A stretch of DNA of 64,000 nt from Puffinus mauretanicus (taxonomy: Eukaryota > Chordata > Aves > Procellariiformes > Procellariidae). Under the pieces are notes generated by a model. It saw only the letters and a program-made list of their open reading frames with translations. It ran no database searches and was not told where the DNA came from. The translations under genes and the position numbers were made by a program. The stretch lies in contig JAJKFH010003354.1 in the NCBI GenBank assembly GCA_023333565.1, positions 806,001 to 870,000 of the forward strand, in the 5' to 3' direction. Below, one piece after another: positions 37,201-48,955 of the stretch. The first letter of the stretch is position 1; each line of letters starts with the position of its first letter.

Positions 37201-40200
37201 CCAGAGAATGGGCCAAGTCTGGCACTAAGATTGAGATGGATTAGCCAGGTTGGGAATATACAACTGCGCTGCACTTCTCTGGTGGCTTAGTCATTTTCAG
37301 TAGAATTTAAATGCTCACTTATATAGAGTTGGAAGTTTTGGCACTTTTGTGGAAGGTAACCAACCACACAGTGTTTCTCTGTGTTGGCAGACCGAAGCAG
37401 CAAACTAATCTCAAAGTCCTTGATTATTTGTGTAATTATCAGCCCTGCAGTCCTCAACAATTTCACCTGAACTACTACATTTTGTCTACCTAAACCCAGC
37501 TGTTCTAACAATACACAGCATTTTTCAATTCTTTGTCTAGGCAGCTGCCATAATCTCTCTGGATTCGGCTGCGAGGGGTGAAGGAGAGTTAGCAGAGCTG
37601 GCTAAACACACATAGGTGTGATACACTTTTAAATAGTTAGAGGCATTCCAAGAGAAAAGAAAAATCAATCACTGCTGAAGTGACCTTTCTAGCTATCCAG
37701 ATTGCAGTCGCTTGGGTAACCCACTCTCGGGAATGGATACCGGCGTCAATCCAGATTGCACGACGGTTGCTTCCTCCGGTGCTGAACTGTTAAACAAAAC
37801 AGAAAGTTTTCAAACTCTCACTGACACCTTTTAGTCAAGAACATCCCGAATAGACTGGGATGCTTTGGACTGAATTGTGCTGTATCTATAATGTATATGT
37901 ATATTAGGATATGTATACACATCTGTATGCACACATTCTGTGATATGTTCTCTGTCATACCTTGAGCACATACAAAGGCCGCTTTTCATAGGATACCCCA
38001 ATCTGGAGCTTACTGACAATGTGGCCATACTCAGATGCAAGATGATCCAGTTCCGCATAAATCTGAAATGAAAAGTCATGATGACATTTACTTTACATTT
38101 ATGTATAGTACTGCCCAGAACAATTGTAGCCCCTGATGAAATCTACTTTTCTCTCCTTTTGCCTTTGTTGTTATGACCTCTTCAAAGCCCCATCTCACCT
38201 TATGTCAGTGTAGTCAGTGCTCTTCCTAACATCACAAAGTAGAAGGAAGCACTGCTGTACCGTCAAAATCTACTTATTTCAGGAATAAGTTCAAAATCCT
38301 CTTTACGAACATCTGGTAGTAAAAATACCTTACTGTCTGCTTTGCTTGACGGTTACTGGCTTCCTGTATTTCCCTACTTCAAGATTCATTTATTTCTCAA
38401 TCTCTTTTGAGGATCAGAAGGAAGGGTTTTGACAGAACTCTGCAGAACAGTTTATAAAAAAGTATGATCAACACTTGTCTGTTCCAACACACTGTCAGGG
38501 AAAGTGCTGGGTCATTATGTTGACCACAAAATTAATCAATTTAAAAACAAAACCACGTGCCAAAAGAAGCCAGAAAGACATTTTAGATCTTAATATAGGA
38601 TGTTTGATTGAAGACAGCATGGAAAAAGGCCAGAAAAAAGAATCCTTTTCCCCCAAAGCTGAAGTACTCACGGAATCTAAAGTGTGGTAAGTTCCATAGT
38701 TGAAGCTGTCGCTGCTGCGATCCCTTTGACTATAGGCCATATCTTCCTTTTCTTTATCTAGAACAACCTAAAAGAAGCCGTTCAAATGTTCAGAAAAGCC
38801 TGCTTAATTTGCAAACTTCTGACCAAGTGTTTATGTCAAATAACGAAATGGTGACGCTGCATGCTGGCTCCAGCCCCAGACCCACAGCTTGGAGCAAGAG
38901 AAGTGGGCAAGAATACCAGTGTTTAAATGGTCAGCGTTAAGTTTTAAATGCTTGTTAAGATGAACAAGAATAGCGTTGGAAAGCTTGGGGGGGGGAAGGC
39001 AGTGTTTCTGCTGAGCTAATGCTATTTTAGATGCCATTTGGGTATTACTGCTCATAAAGAAATGTTGGATTAGTGCCCAAAGGGGTGATTTTTCTCTCAC
39101 ACGGTGGTGTACACTGCTTTCGGATTATGACCCAAGCTGCTCTTAACACAGTTTACTGAATTATGTGTAACTTTAGTGTTGCGATTCCCAAATGTCTGAG
39201 ACTAAAAGACCACAGGAAATTCCTCAGGGATTATCAGAAGAGCTCCGTGGAACCTATGAGTTTATTGATGTCACTATTCAACATGGTCTTGGATAGCATC
39301 TGCAGAGTGATGTCCACAGCTTCCCAGAGCAGCTGTGATCCACAGATCGTCTTTGAGAAATTAATCCACAGACTACAAAAATAAGGGGAGGAGCCCATGG
39401 GAAGCAGAGTATAGAAGAGTCCATGAATTAATGAACGGGGCCAGATCGTGAATCACTGTTTGTTTCCAAAGGATATAAAAGCTATGTGCCAATGGCATTG
39501 CCCACCTGCAGATCTTCGATCAGGATGGAGTACTCAATCCCATGGGACTCCAAGAAGGCTTTGACTGCTTGGACGCTGTTAGCGGGGATTCGCACATCCA
39601 CAGGGAGGTCAGGGGTGGAGGGATTTATCCAGAAATCAAGCTGAAAAGAGCAAGGAAAATGGATTTGGTTTGGGGAAAGCGTTCTGCAAACAGCTCTTCT
39701 AAAGCTTTAGAAACGTTGATTTCTCCCAAATTGAATGACTCCTGCAGTATTGTGCCCTGTCATGCTTACAGCACGCTCCATTCTTTAGCTTAGCCTCACC
39801 ACAACCTCGTATCAGTTAATGTGACAAACTCACAAAAAAAAAAAAAGATCCGCAGGAGGCTAAAATCAGCAAGAGGAAATTTTAGTCTCCTATGACGATT
39901 ATTTTACTATTCTCCCTTTTACCAGAAATAGTTTCAAGAAAAGCTCTGTATTACAGTACTAGCTAATATGAAACCTATTGTTTTATTTCTCCTTTGGTAG
40001 GGCCTTTTTAAATTTTCATTTCTATACTGTTCAAATCAATATTTTTCACCAATGGCAATAAGAACAGTAATAACCTAGAATTTTATAGTGTGTTTTCCTG
40101 CTTCAATAGAACGCAGACTCTAATAAATTCCTCCCACAACACTGGGAGACAAGTACAAAAACATTAGCATCTGCACTTTAAAGACAAGTTTTTCGATACT

Positions 40201-43025
40201 AAGATTAAGAGCAGATCCATTCAAATATGATTGTAAACCCAGTAAGAAGAAAATGTGAATGCAGGCACTTCTCGATACCGGGCTGGTACTAGAACTTGCA
40301 GTTCAAACACCAAATATTGAGACAGTAAATTTATTTATGGCAGCTGCCACAGTATGGTATGAACCTTCCAAACATGATGCAAAGCCCTACCCTGGTAAGT
40401 CCTACCCCAGTCTGAAACATTGACAAATGCCTCTGTGGTAATAACATACCGCAAGGTGTTCCAGCGATTCCAAAAGCTGTAACTTCTTAACCTCCTCCTC
40501 ATTTCTTGTCTTGATTCGGAGAACCTGGTGCCTGCAATAAATAAATAAGTCTTCAGAAACAGTCTCAAAAAGGAGTCTGGCTGAACTAGCTTGTTACTAA
40601 GACCATGAATTTGGTGGGTAGCTACTTGCATGCTACCAGCCAATACGGACTTCTTTAATGCAGTTGACTTAGTGTCACCCAAGAGTTCAACCAACAACCT
40701 GCAGGGCCAGCCTGCTATACGTGCACTAGATTAGTAACTAGTTAAATGGCATTTTTTAAGATTTCATCATAAACAAGACATCAAGGGGATGAGGTTTTAA
40801 TTGTTTCCAAGGATCAGTCTTGCATCTATTAGTTATTTTTTGTCAACAACTTGCAGGAAAAAAAATTCTGGTTGAGTTTGCAAATGATCAAATGTTTGGG
40901 GACCATCATACAACGAAGCAAACGGAACACGAAATATGGGATTCGTTTCACCTTTCTTCAGTTTAGTAAAGACAGTTGACAAACTTCCTTGTGTTGTCAG
41001 AAGCCGATACCATCAGAGGGTGGCTTGCACCATTCCAGTGGAATGACTCACTGCCTGGAAGTACCTCACTCCACCGGTTATAGAGGTAACCCCAGCTATT
41101 AACTTAGACTATGTATTGTACGACATACAGTGATCACAATGTACAGTCTCTTAAGTGGTTTTTAGATCTCTAAAGACATATATCCCATTCAAATATACAA
41201 TGTTGCAGGCTGCTTGGTAAAACAGATACAAGCAAACAGTACCACAAGGACAGGCTGATGAACCTAGGCTTGTTCAGGCTGATCGAATTGCAGCCTACAA
41301 CTACTTGAAGGGGAGAAACAAAAAAAATGACAAACTTCTCGGTAGAGGATGACAACAAGAGGAAACAGTTCCATGCCCTGCTTTGAGCAGGAGGGTGGAC
41401 TAAAAACCTCTGGAGGTCTCTTCCACCCAATGCTTTTACGAGATGACAAAAGGACCTATGAACAACAAGGGAATGCGACAGCTGGGGGACAGTAGATCCT
41501 ATTCTGGAGAACCAGGAGGGATTCTGAAGGAAACCTGGAAGCCATAATGAATTAACAACTGGAAGTACAGCCTGGGATCAACATCGTAGCCCAAAGCACC
41601 GATGTGCTCCTTAGCTGTATAGCCTGGGGTTTACTGCAAGTGAGCTGAGCGTTAATGCTGCGTTTGCAAGCGGCATTTGGTGGTTAAAGCATTTGGTGTG
41701 TTTCTTTTCATTCTCTTCCCTAGGCATATGCATTTGGCCGCTGTTGGAGACGGAACAAAAGTCCATGGAGTCCCATATCCTGACCTGGCCGAGCTGCTCT
41801 GCTGGCACCCACTGCAAGCAGCACTGAAAAACGGAGACGACTCAGAGCAAATCAACATGAATAACTGCAGAATTGGAAAACACATCTTAAGACAGGATAA
41901 ACAAGGGACTTGCATACAAGCTCAGCTATGTGTGTGTTTATTCACTAGTGTGGCCTCGGCTGCTGAGAAGAGACGCTCGTTAACACCAGGTTCCTCAGTC
42001 TGGCAAGCTGAGGTATAAGATTCTTTTGACGGACCAAATTAAATCAACACTGAGGGCACTTTACCACATTAATAACTTATTATTGGATTCTCCACCACCA
42101 TAAGCTTTATTTCTGGATTGGATTCTTCTGTGAAGAGATGAGGCTCATTAACGACAGCTACTGGACGTGACTGAGGAATGAATTCATGAGAATCCAGCCT
42201 ACATTATGCCAGAGCCCAGATTAAATGATCAAAATAGCTTCTCCTGGCTTTACAAATCCTAGGGTTTTAGTAAACTACATATATTACTTCTTACTCTTAA
42301 TCCTTCTATCTTCATATACAGATTTACTCACTGGAATCTAGTGTTTACCTACTACTTCTCAGGAAGTATCTATTATGTTTTTTATCATTTTCTATTAAGT
42401 TTCTTACACAGTCAGTAAGACTGTGAGGAAATACACCAGAAGGAAATAATTTTGCAATGCGACATACAGATAAACCTTCAGAATATAATGGTTGGAAATA
42501 AGGATTTGCATTGCTTAGAAAGGCTCTGAGAAGAATTAAGCATTTAAAGAGAAAATAGAATCTTCAAAACCAAAGGGAGGCTAGCGACCTTTCCAACCTG
42601 AAGCCAGGTTCCGGTCTTTCGGCTCTGCTCTGTGCTGGACCAGATCTGTCAAGCTGAACACTCAAGCTTTGCAGCGAGGTTCAGCTCCAGATCAAGGCTC
42701 GAGACTGCTCCCTAGGTACAATCAAAGCCTTGGGTGAACATGAATTTAGGAACTCTGCAGCTCGACCCTTCTCCTTAGAAAACCCAAATGAAAGTAGAGA
42801 GGGGTTCCTTCAAACACTGGAGTACCAAAGCAACAAGACAAGTCAGTCATAAAAAGCAAAGAATGTGCCCCAAGCAGATTTTGTAAAGTTAAGATCATGA
42901 AAAACAACAACTGGATAATACAGCCTTAAATGAAAGGTCCTCCACAAAAGCGTAACTCACCCAACAAAAGTTTCCAGGCACAAGGAAGCCCCGAAGAGGG
43001 CACTGAAGATCAAAATCAGCTTCAT
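34284..43025 (-). CDS. CPA2: Carboxypeptidase A2, secreted zinc protease (M14A)
   Basis: Eleven exons: 42961-43025, 40450-40531, 39506-39640, 38672-38767, 37961-38062, 37685-37786, 36840-36950, 36387-36477, 35790-35989, 34717-34801 and 34284-34471; 418 aa. The signal peptide is followed by LETFVG, as in CPA2. Zinc ligands are His178, Glu181 and His305; Glu379 and Tyr357 are catalytic; Ile364 matches position 255. Cys319 (YKCTEP) and Cys353 (SICTTI) match the second disulfide typical of CPA2 and absent from the two neighbouring genes. [20 protein letters not shown] is also CPA2-like. CPA2 prefers bulky aromatic C-termini such as Trp. The exon ending at 37685 uses a weak GTCACT donor. Introns are much longer than in the two paralogues, and intron DNA is AT-richer with CR1 pieces. 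Confidence 0.93.
35392..35505 (+). mobile_element. CR1 3' fragment in CPA2 intron 9
   Basis: GCAGAGGGTTAGACTAGA, ACCTCCAGAGGTCCTTTCCA and a terminal ATTATGATTGTGA follow the CR1 sense-strand 3' end. It is short and diverged. Confidence 0.75.
41264..41455 (+). mobile_element. CR1 3' fragment in CPA2 intron 2
   Basis: CCTGCTTTGAGCAGGAGGGT, GGACTAAAAACCTCTGGAGG and TCTCTTCCACCCAATG match the CR1 3' end in sense orientation, preceded by CTACAACTACTTGAAGGGG typical of the segment upstream of it. Diverged and 5'-truncated. Confidence 0.8.
42725..42785. repeat. Copy 1 of a dispersed repeat of about 60 bp (CPA2 intron 1)
   Basis: AAAGCCTTGGGTGAACATGA to CCCTTCTCCTTAGAAAAC recurs in diverged form at 43793-43858. 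Both copies have the same plus-strand orientation, about 1.07 kb apart. Confidence 0.7.
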
Positions 43026-43063
43026 GTTTGATGTGAAGTTCCACTCAGCCTAGCAAAGGTGAA

Positions 43064-43069
43064 TTTATA
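43064..43069 (-). promoter_or_regulatory. TATA box of CPA2
   Basis: TATAAA on the minus strand, 38 nt upstream of the CPA2 ATG, in line with a short leader. Confidence 0.7.
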
Positions 43070-43463
43070 CAGGATTTGTTAAGAAACCCTTTTGCAGATA
43101 AAACATATCTGTATTCCATGTGACTACATTCTCACATTTATCAGAACTTTCAAGGCAACCAACAGACAGGAGGCCAATTTCACCTCCAAAAAATTTTCCA
43201 CTGACACACTCAAACCTGTAAGGGAGGAGTTGTTTTCAAAGCTTTGCCCACAAACCTCCTCGGTGTCCTTTTACACGTTTTTCTAGCTAGAGGAAAACAG
43301 AGTCAAACTCAATGTCATCCCAGCTCTCACTGGGGGTGAGGAGCTCTACCAGTAGACTCTTGGTCATGGGTATTCCTCCAATAGATTTCTAGTAGCTCAC
43401 TCCTTGTTACAAAGAGGTAGCCAGCAGAAAGATCTCACTCCAGCAAAAATACTCAATTTGAGT

Positions 43464-43495
43464 GATTATTTCTTCAAAATAATGAAGAAATAATC
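43464..43495. repeat. Perfect 12-bp inverted repeat, 8-bp loop
   Basis: GATTATTTCTTC (43464-43475) and GAAGAAATAATC (43484-43495) are exact reverse complements. The hairpin lies in the spacer between the SSMEM1-like 3' end and the CPA2 promoter. Its function is unknown. Confidence 0.9.
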
Positions 43496-43656
43496 GGATG
43501 AAAAAATCACTCTGGTGATAGCACACAGGCTCTGGGTCCTGCCTGCTATGCAACAAGGTCTCTCTGATAGACTAGGCCAAGGCCATGCTATAAATTCACT
43601 CTTACATACAAGTTACACACTTCTAGATATAAGCCAGATATAGTTTAAATATATTC

Positions 43657-43662
43657 TTTATT
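43657..43662 (-). other. SSMEM1-like poly(A) signal
   Basis: AATAAA on the minus strand about 200 nt beyond the SSMEM1-like stop codon; no closer hexamer is seen. Confidence 0.55.
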
Positions 43663-43792
43663 GAAATTACTAGCACCTCCCCAATCTTCAGTTGGGATGG
43701 TTTCATACAGATCCAGCCAGCCAGCGCTTCAAGCAAATTAAGGTTGCAGCAAGATCCACACGAAAGCAAGGTGTACAGCAGGAGCAGAAAAA

Positions 43793-43858
43793 AGCCTTGG
43801 GTGAACAGGAACTTAGAGGAGCTCAGCTCTGCAGCTAGACCCCTTCTCCTTGGACAGG
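43793..43858. repeat. Copy 2 of a dispersed repeat of about 60 bp (SSMEM1 3' UTR)
   Basis: AAAGCCTTGGGTGAACAGGA to CCCCTTCTCCTTGGACAGG matches the copy at 42725-42785 with small insertions. It ends just beyond the SSMEM1-like stop codon. Confidence 0.7.
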
Positions 43859-43862
43859 CTTG

Positions 43863-46800
43863 CTAGAAATCCTCTTCTAATGAAGTATCCTTCTCGGGAA
43901 GCGGTGACACAGGTTTGAAGAAGTGCTGGAACAGCCACTGCTGGGTTCTCTCAGCTTTACAGTGCCTGCAGGGCTGTCCCCTGACCCAGTAGCTCTCTGG
44001 GTCCCTTTGCTCTTGTGCTGGACTCTGTCTACGTCTCGCTTCACAGGGAATAGCCTCCATCTTGTTCACCTTCTGTAAAGGTGCCCAGATATTTGAGTTG
44101 TTGTTATCTACGCTGAAGGAGTAACGGCGACGGGCAGTCTCTTGGCTGAGCTTTGGGAACCATCTCTCTTGCCTTTGGTCGTGGGAACACCCAGCTGCGG
44201 TTGTCCCAGAATGACAGGTAGGGCCACGGGGCCAAGGATACACTTTTTGTTCGTCCCGTTAAAAATGTTACTGAGGAAGGGCCAGGTGCTGACCCTGCTG
44301 TAATACCTGCAGGTTCCTGGGAACAAACACGGAGACAGTTCAGCTACTCTGCAGTCAATCTCAGGAGACCGAGGAAAGGAAGTCTCTGACAATGCCCAGA
44401 GGATCTCACCCGTACCGCTCTCAGTATTTGTCCTTCTCCAATCTCTACTCCCACCCACCCCTCCGCAGCCGGGGCAGGGGCTTCTTGTCATGTGTTCACA
44501 GCAGACTCCAAGCAAGTCTTTTGTACGGCCAGGCCTCATGTTTTTGGGAGCAAAGGGAGCCTCAGGCAGGGATTCTGGCTGTTTTGACATATAGGAACTA
44601 GTCATCCTGCAACTGTTGTAACTTGGGGGCACACTGTGGGGAACATACGCTCTGCAGGGAGGTAAGGAATGTTCCTGCCAGTCCCCAGGTCTTTGAGGTT
44701 TAACCTAACCCAGTCCTTGGGAAACAAGCAGATCTCCACTCCCCTCAACGTAAATCAGACAACGTGAAGTTATCCTAAGAGACAGGAACCATCATGAGAA
44801 TTTCCTGTTTCTAGCGCTACAGTAATTCTGGTGGAAGTCAAATCCCACCTGTAGCTTATGGCCTTCAACATTTCATAAAGAACCGACAGGCTGTCCACAC
44901 CACCTCCGGCGGATTCACTCTTTGAAAACAGGAAGGAGGACTTAACTTAGGGCAAAATTATAGCTTGCTTCATTACTCATGCTACATCCCGCATGGATTT
45001 AAAGGCTGCCAAGAAATCCCGCCAAACACCATGCCAGGGTCCAAAGTAAACCAACAAGCTCTGAGTGCCCTGACAAGCCTCATCTGGGGCCTCCACCCAT
45101 TGCGTTTAAGGAGCTGCATTTAAGCCCAAACCTTTGTACCCACTCCTAATCCCCACCAATGGGGCTACAGAAGCCTGCACCACTGTGACCACAGGTAGCC
45201 ATATGTAGCCATAAGGTCCTGCAGAGTTTGGAGGTCAGCCTTGAACCACAAGGTAATCTCTGGGTGAAGTCCTGCACAGGCTGAAAGTCATCCTCTGTAG
45301 TGCTCAGCTCAGGGCCCAAAACACCTGAGCAAATTAGGGAGTTGCAAGAGCAGGGGTGCACCACCACAGCAAGCCAGAAGCCAAAGGTGACAGGAAGGCA
45401 GGCGGGGGTAGAGAGCTCACCACAAGCAGCACGGCCCCACGGGACCCAAACGAGAGGAACAGAGCAGGTCTGGTGGCACTGACCAGGAACAACCACAATC
45501 CAGATTCTCAGGTAAGTCCACGGTCACACAGCAGGTCCACAGTCAAGAGCTACAAGCCTAAGTCCACCGTGCACCCACCGCAGCTCAAACAAGGACCAAA
45601 ACAAATGGCCTCAGCTTAAATGCAGCTCCCGCGCCAAGGGGCGGAGGGTATGTGGGTGGGGGCCCCACACGAGCCCGGTCAGGGCAATTAGTGGTCTCAG
45701 GGCCCTGGCACACCAACGTGGGCAGGGTGGGACATACTCTCTGCACAGTCCTATAAGGATGTGGTATCATGCAGTGAATCACAAAGACCCTAGTGACACG
45801 TTAAGTGAAAGGTTAAATGAATCTTGTCTAACCAAACTTCGTCTTGTTGCTTAAAATTGCCGTATCGATATATAGACAGTTTGCCTGTGCTGTCGTTGAC
45901 AGAGGGACAGAATGGATATGAAACCCCTGCCAACCAGAAAGGCCTCAAAAGTCATCAAATTTAGGTGGAGTCAGTCCTTTTCTGTAAAGCCTGGACCTTC
46001 TGTTGTTGCCCCTGTCTAAAAAAGGTTCTTGCATCCAAGATAGAGTGTAATGGTCTCTCCTATCACATGGGAAGGGTAAGTGAGCCCACGGCTTGCAGTC
46101 CCCCTCGTCTCCCACCCTCTCAAAATAAGTGTTTGGCATTTCAGGAGGGAAGGGGAAGAGAGAGGAGATGTCCCATGCTGGACTGAGCTTTCCTTGTGCT
46201 CCTGCTGCCCCACTTGCCCCTCTCCGCATCCACATCCGTTCTGCATTGCCTCCTGCTTTCTCATGGAGTCCTGAGCATTTTCTAAACTGCTTTTTTTGAG
46301 CCCTATGCATAAGGTTACAAAACTCATATTTACCTTTTGAATTGCTCTCCCTTTTGTCAGAACACAACCTTTTGTCTTGGACTTTCTGGAGGATCTGTTT
46401 CAGGGAAATAACATTGTGCGGTGATGTTAATTAGAACAACATATAAACATTAATTCCTTCTATAATGCTAATTCTCACAGTGTGCATGAGCTTGTGAGAG
46501 AGGCTCTGGGATGCGAGGCTGACTGGTCCTTGCACAGCTACAGCACAGGGAGCAGCACCAGCCCCTGCCCCAGGAAAAGGCAGCCCGGAGGGGAGCCCTC
46601 ACGCCTTTGCCATTTCTGCCGAGACTCTCAACAAGTCCTTATTCCTCAGAAATCCCATAAACATTTCACCTCAGGGTATAAATGTTTCTTTTCTCATGAT
46701 CTCGAGCTAGACCTGTAACACCTGTTCATGTGTCCGAGTCACACGTGTTTATAACATGCCACACGCTCCATCGGATCATGTTGTAGCTTTGCATTTTAAG

Positions 46801-47252
46801 ACAGCAAGCACATGGATGAATTGTAACCGGTAATAACAAGAAGGGGATGGGAAGGGTACTGGGAGAGATACAATCAGTTACCTGTACCTGGAGATTAAAG
46901 ACCGGTTCTAACAGTGACATCATCCCATGAGATAGTTATAAATAATAACAACTTCTGTGGTTGTGAAAGCCTTTTAGGCAGGAAAGTTTTGAGTAAGGCC
47001 CACAATAACTTTCTGCTGAGGGCCAGCAGGTGTCAGCAGAAAACACAGAATTAAATCATATCTTACTCGAGCACAGCAAAGAGAGATAATCAAAATGCCA
47101 GCACAGGAGCAGAGCAGGATTTTCCCTCTGATCTCCTCAAAACCTTCCTCATCCTCATCATATTCCCTCTCATCCAGTTTCTGACTAGCACCAGAGAGCA
47201 AGGTGTCGTTCTGCCAGTAATACCACCGAAGAGAGGAAAAAGGGTATCCCAT
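43863..47252 (-). CDS. SSMEM1: SSMEM1-like single-pass membrane protein (divergent)
   Basis: Three exons give an in-frame model of about 192 aa: 47067-47252 (ATG at 47252), 46334-46394 and 43863-44194. An acidic juxtamembrane stretch (EREYDEDEEGFEE, about residues 28-40) leads into a hydrophobic, Cys-rich segment (ILLCSCAGILIISLCC, about 45-60), then a Lys/Arg-rich tail. The C-terminal exon has CRHCKAERTQQWL, close to the CxHCKAxRTxxWL block I recall from SSMEM1, and the position between CPA2 and TMEM209 on this strand is that of SSMEM1. The human protein is about 244 aa, so a middle exon may be missing. The acceptor at 44194 keeps frame but has a weak pyrimidine tract. Function is unknown; mammalian SSMEM1 is testis-enriched. 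The start is the ATG of MGYPFSSL; an upstream in-frame ATG exists at 47390. Confidence 0.65.
45100..45790. other. Unexplained GC-rich block in SSMEM1 intron 2
   Basis: This block is clearly richer in G and C than the AT-rich DNA around it and has sharp edges near 45100 and 45790. It holds CGGTCACACAGCAGGTCCAC-like near-duplications around 45515-45545. I cannot assign it to a repeat family and see no exon. Confidence 0.35.
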
Positions 47253-47634
47253 GGAGCCTCGGACGTGGGACACGGGGCTGTCCCCTCTCCAAAGGGTGAG
47301 CATTTCCACGTTCGGAGCACCCTCTCGGCAACCCATTGTCCAGCCGACCATCTCAGGAAGCCCCAGCATGTCGGCCACCTGCGGAGCCACGGGGACGACG
47401 ACACCGCAAAGTGGCCTCTTTTCTGCCCGTTAAGTCCTTCGGCTGCGATTCGGGGAAGGACGGAGTGCCCTCAGGTCCTGTTGGTCTGTAGCGTTTGGGG
47501 GATGTTGGGTGGGATTCATCTCCTCTCACGCGAGCTGTGTCAAAGCTGGGAATCGCACCAAAACAAGACTCTTCTTCCTCTGTAACCGATGAAGGGCGAT
47601 TCACCCCATCCTCAAATAGCTGTTTGAGACTGGA

Positions 47635-47697
47635 AGGCTAAATTAGGCTTTTAACAGCCCTTAGCTATCTAAGGCTAAATTAGGCTTTTAACAGCCC
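47635..47697 (+). repeat. Direct repeat, 26 bp, two copies
   Basis: AGGCTAAATTAGGCTTTTAA plus CAGCCC occurs at 47635-47660 and again at 47672-47697, separated by 11 bp. It lies upstream of the SSMEM1-like first exon. Confidence 0.85.
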
Positions 47698-48714
47698 ATC
47701 TCCATTTCATGCTTTTCTTGCTTTCATCCTCTTGCTTCAGAAATGAGTCAAAATGAAGAGATTTTCAAACCAACTGAAATGGTCCATTGGCATGGAGGAA
47801 CTTTCATTCTGTTTAAATGTGTCTCCTCCCTTTCTCCACCTGTATTTTTATTACCATATGTTTCCTATAACCAGCTTTTTATAAAGGAATAACACATTCC
47901 ACCACCCTTTACAGTGGAGCAACTTGTAAGTTACTGTATTTAACCCAAATTGGAAGCAGAGTGGGAAAAAGTAAGAAATAGGCTGGATATCGCAGATAAT
48001 CAGAATATCCCAGATAATTTTTCTTTTGCGAAGCTGCTGCCCCTGTCTTTTACAAGCTGTTGCAGCCACCTCAGCTCCATATGCCTTCCCTGCCAGGTCC
48101 GGCTCCTCTATCCGGCTCCGCTCGCTTTGCTGCCTCCCGATTCTTCCCATCTGCTGACATACCCTGCTCTTCTTGCCTCGAAAGGACGTATCACATGAAA
48201 ATGTCAGAGATAAGTCAGTATATCACCACACTGACAACCTTGCGTGATTTACCATCCAGAGAGATGAGACATCTATGAGACAAGCGTGTCACCCAAAGCC
48301 ACCCTGTCCAATGAGACCATCTTGTACCTCTACCTTCTGGATACACCGATTTAGCACAAAATTCACACAAGCCTCTTCATTTACAGCATTTCAGAACAGA
48401 AATATGAAGTTACACCTACAGCGTGCAAACACACTCAAAATCTCTTAAAGTTTTAACTGTTGACCTTGGCAACATGTGGTCTGAAATACATTACTATGCG
48501 TAATCAATTCATTTAGCTATAAAAATAACACGGAAAAACACGGCAACGTGTGGCTCTGCACCACAGCGACATGGGACAGGGAATTAGCCGCCCCCCCCCC
48601 CCTCCCCGCCATCTTCACGCCTTCCACGGCGCGGCCAACATGGCGCCCGCCTCACGCGCCCCTTCCCGCCAAAACACGGCACCCGCCAACGGCCGCGGCG
48701 CGAGGGCCCCCGCT

Positions 48715-48728
48715 GTCCCCATAGCAAC
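48715..48728 (+). promoter_or_regulatory. X-box-like RFX site in the TMEM209 promoter
   Basis: GTCCCCATAGCAAC fits GYYNYY-N2-RRNRAC exactly, with the classic AT spacer and AGCAAC half-site. Confidence 0.55.
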
Positions 48729-48839
48729 AGGCCCCGCCTCCCCCCACGCGGCGCAGACGGTGACGCCGCGGCGGCGCTCGCGCAGGCGCAGACGGTGCGG
48801 CCGTTGCGGCGGTTGCAGTGCGGACGGTTCCTCTCGCGT

Positions 48840-48955
48840 GTGTGAGGGGAGCGCTCTGCCGTGCGACCTCCCGGCTGGGAAAAGAGGGTGTCCCTGCCTT
48901 CTCTGAGGGGAATTGTGTGTCCCTTCACGTCCCCTGACCCTCAGCCTTGCGGCAG
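48840..48955 (+). other. TMEM209: Candidate TMEM209 non-coding leader exon
   Basis: GGCAG|GTACTG at 48955/48956 is a plausible donor downstream of the CpG core, and the first coding exon starts at 50760 just before its ATG. The 5' boundary is a guess, and other donors nearby are possible. Confidence 0.35.

Noticed and set aside
41677..42018. A 113-codon plus-strand frame inside CPA2 intron 2
   Set aside because: No family resemblance, no splice or promoter support; it probably arises by chance.
43181..43200. CACCTC followed by TTTTCCA upstream of CPA2 as a PTF1 site
   Set aside because: The E-box is broken (CACCTC) and the spacing is 14 bp rather than about 11.
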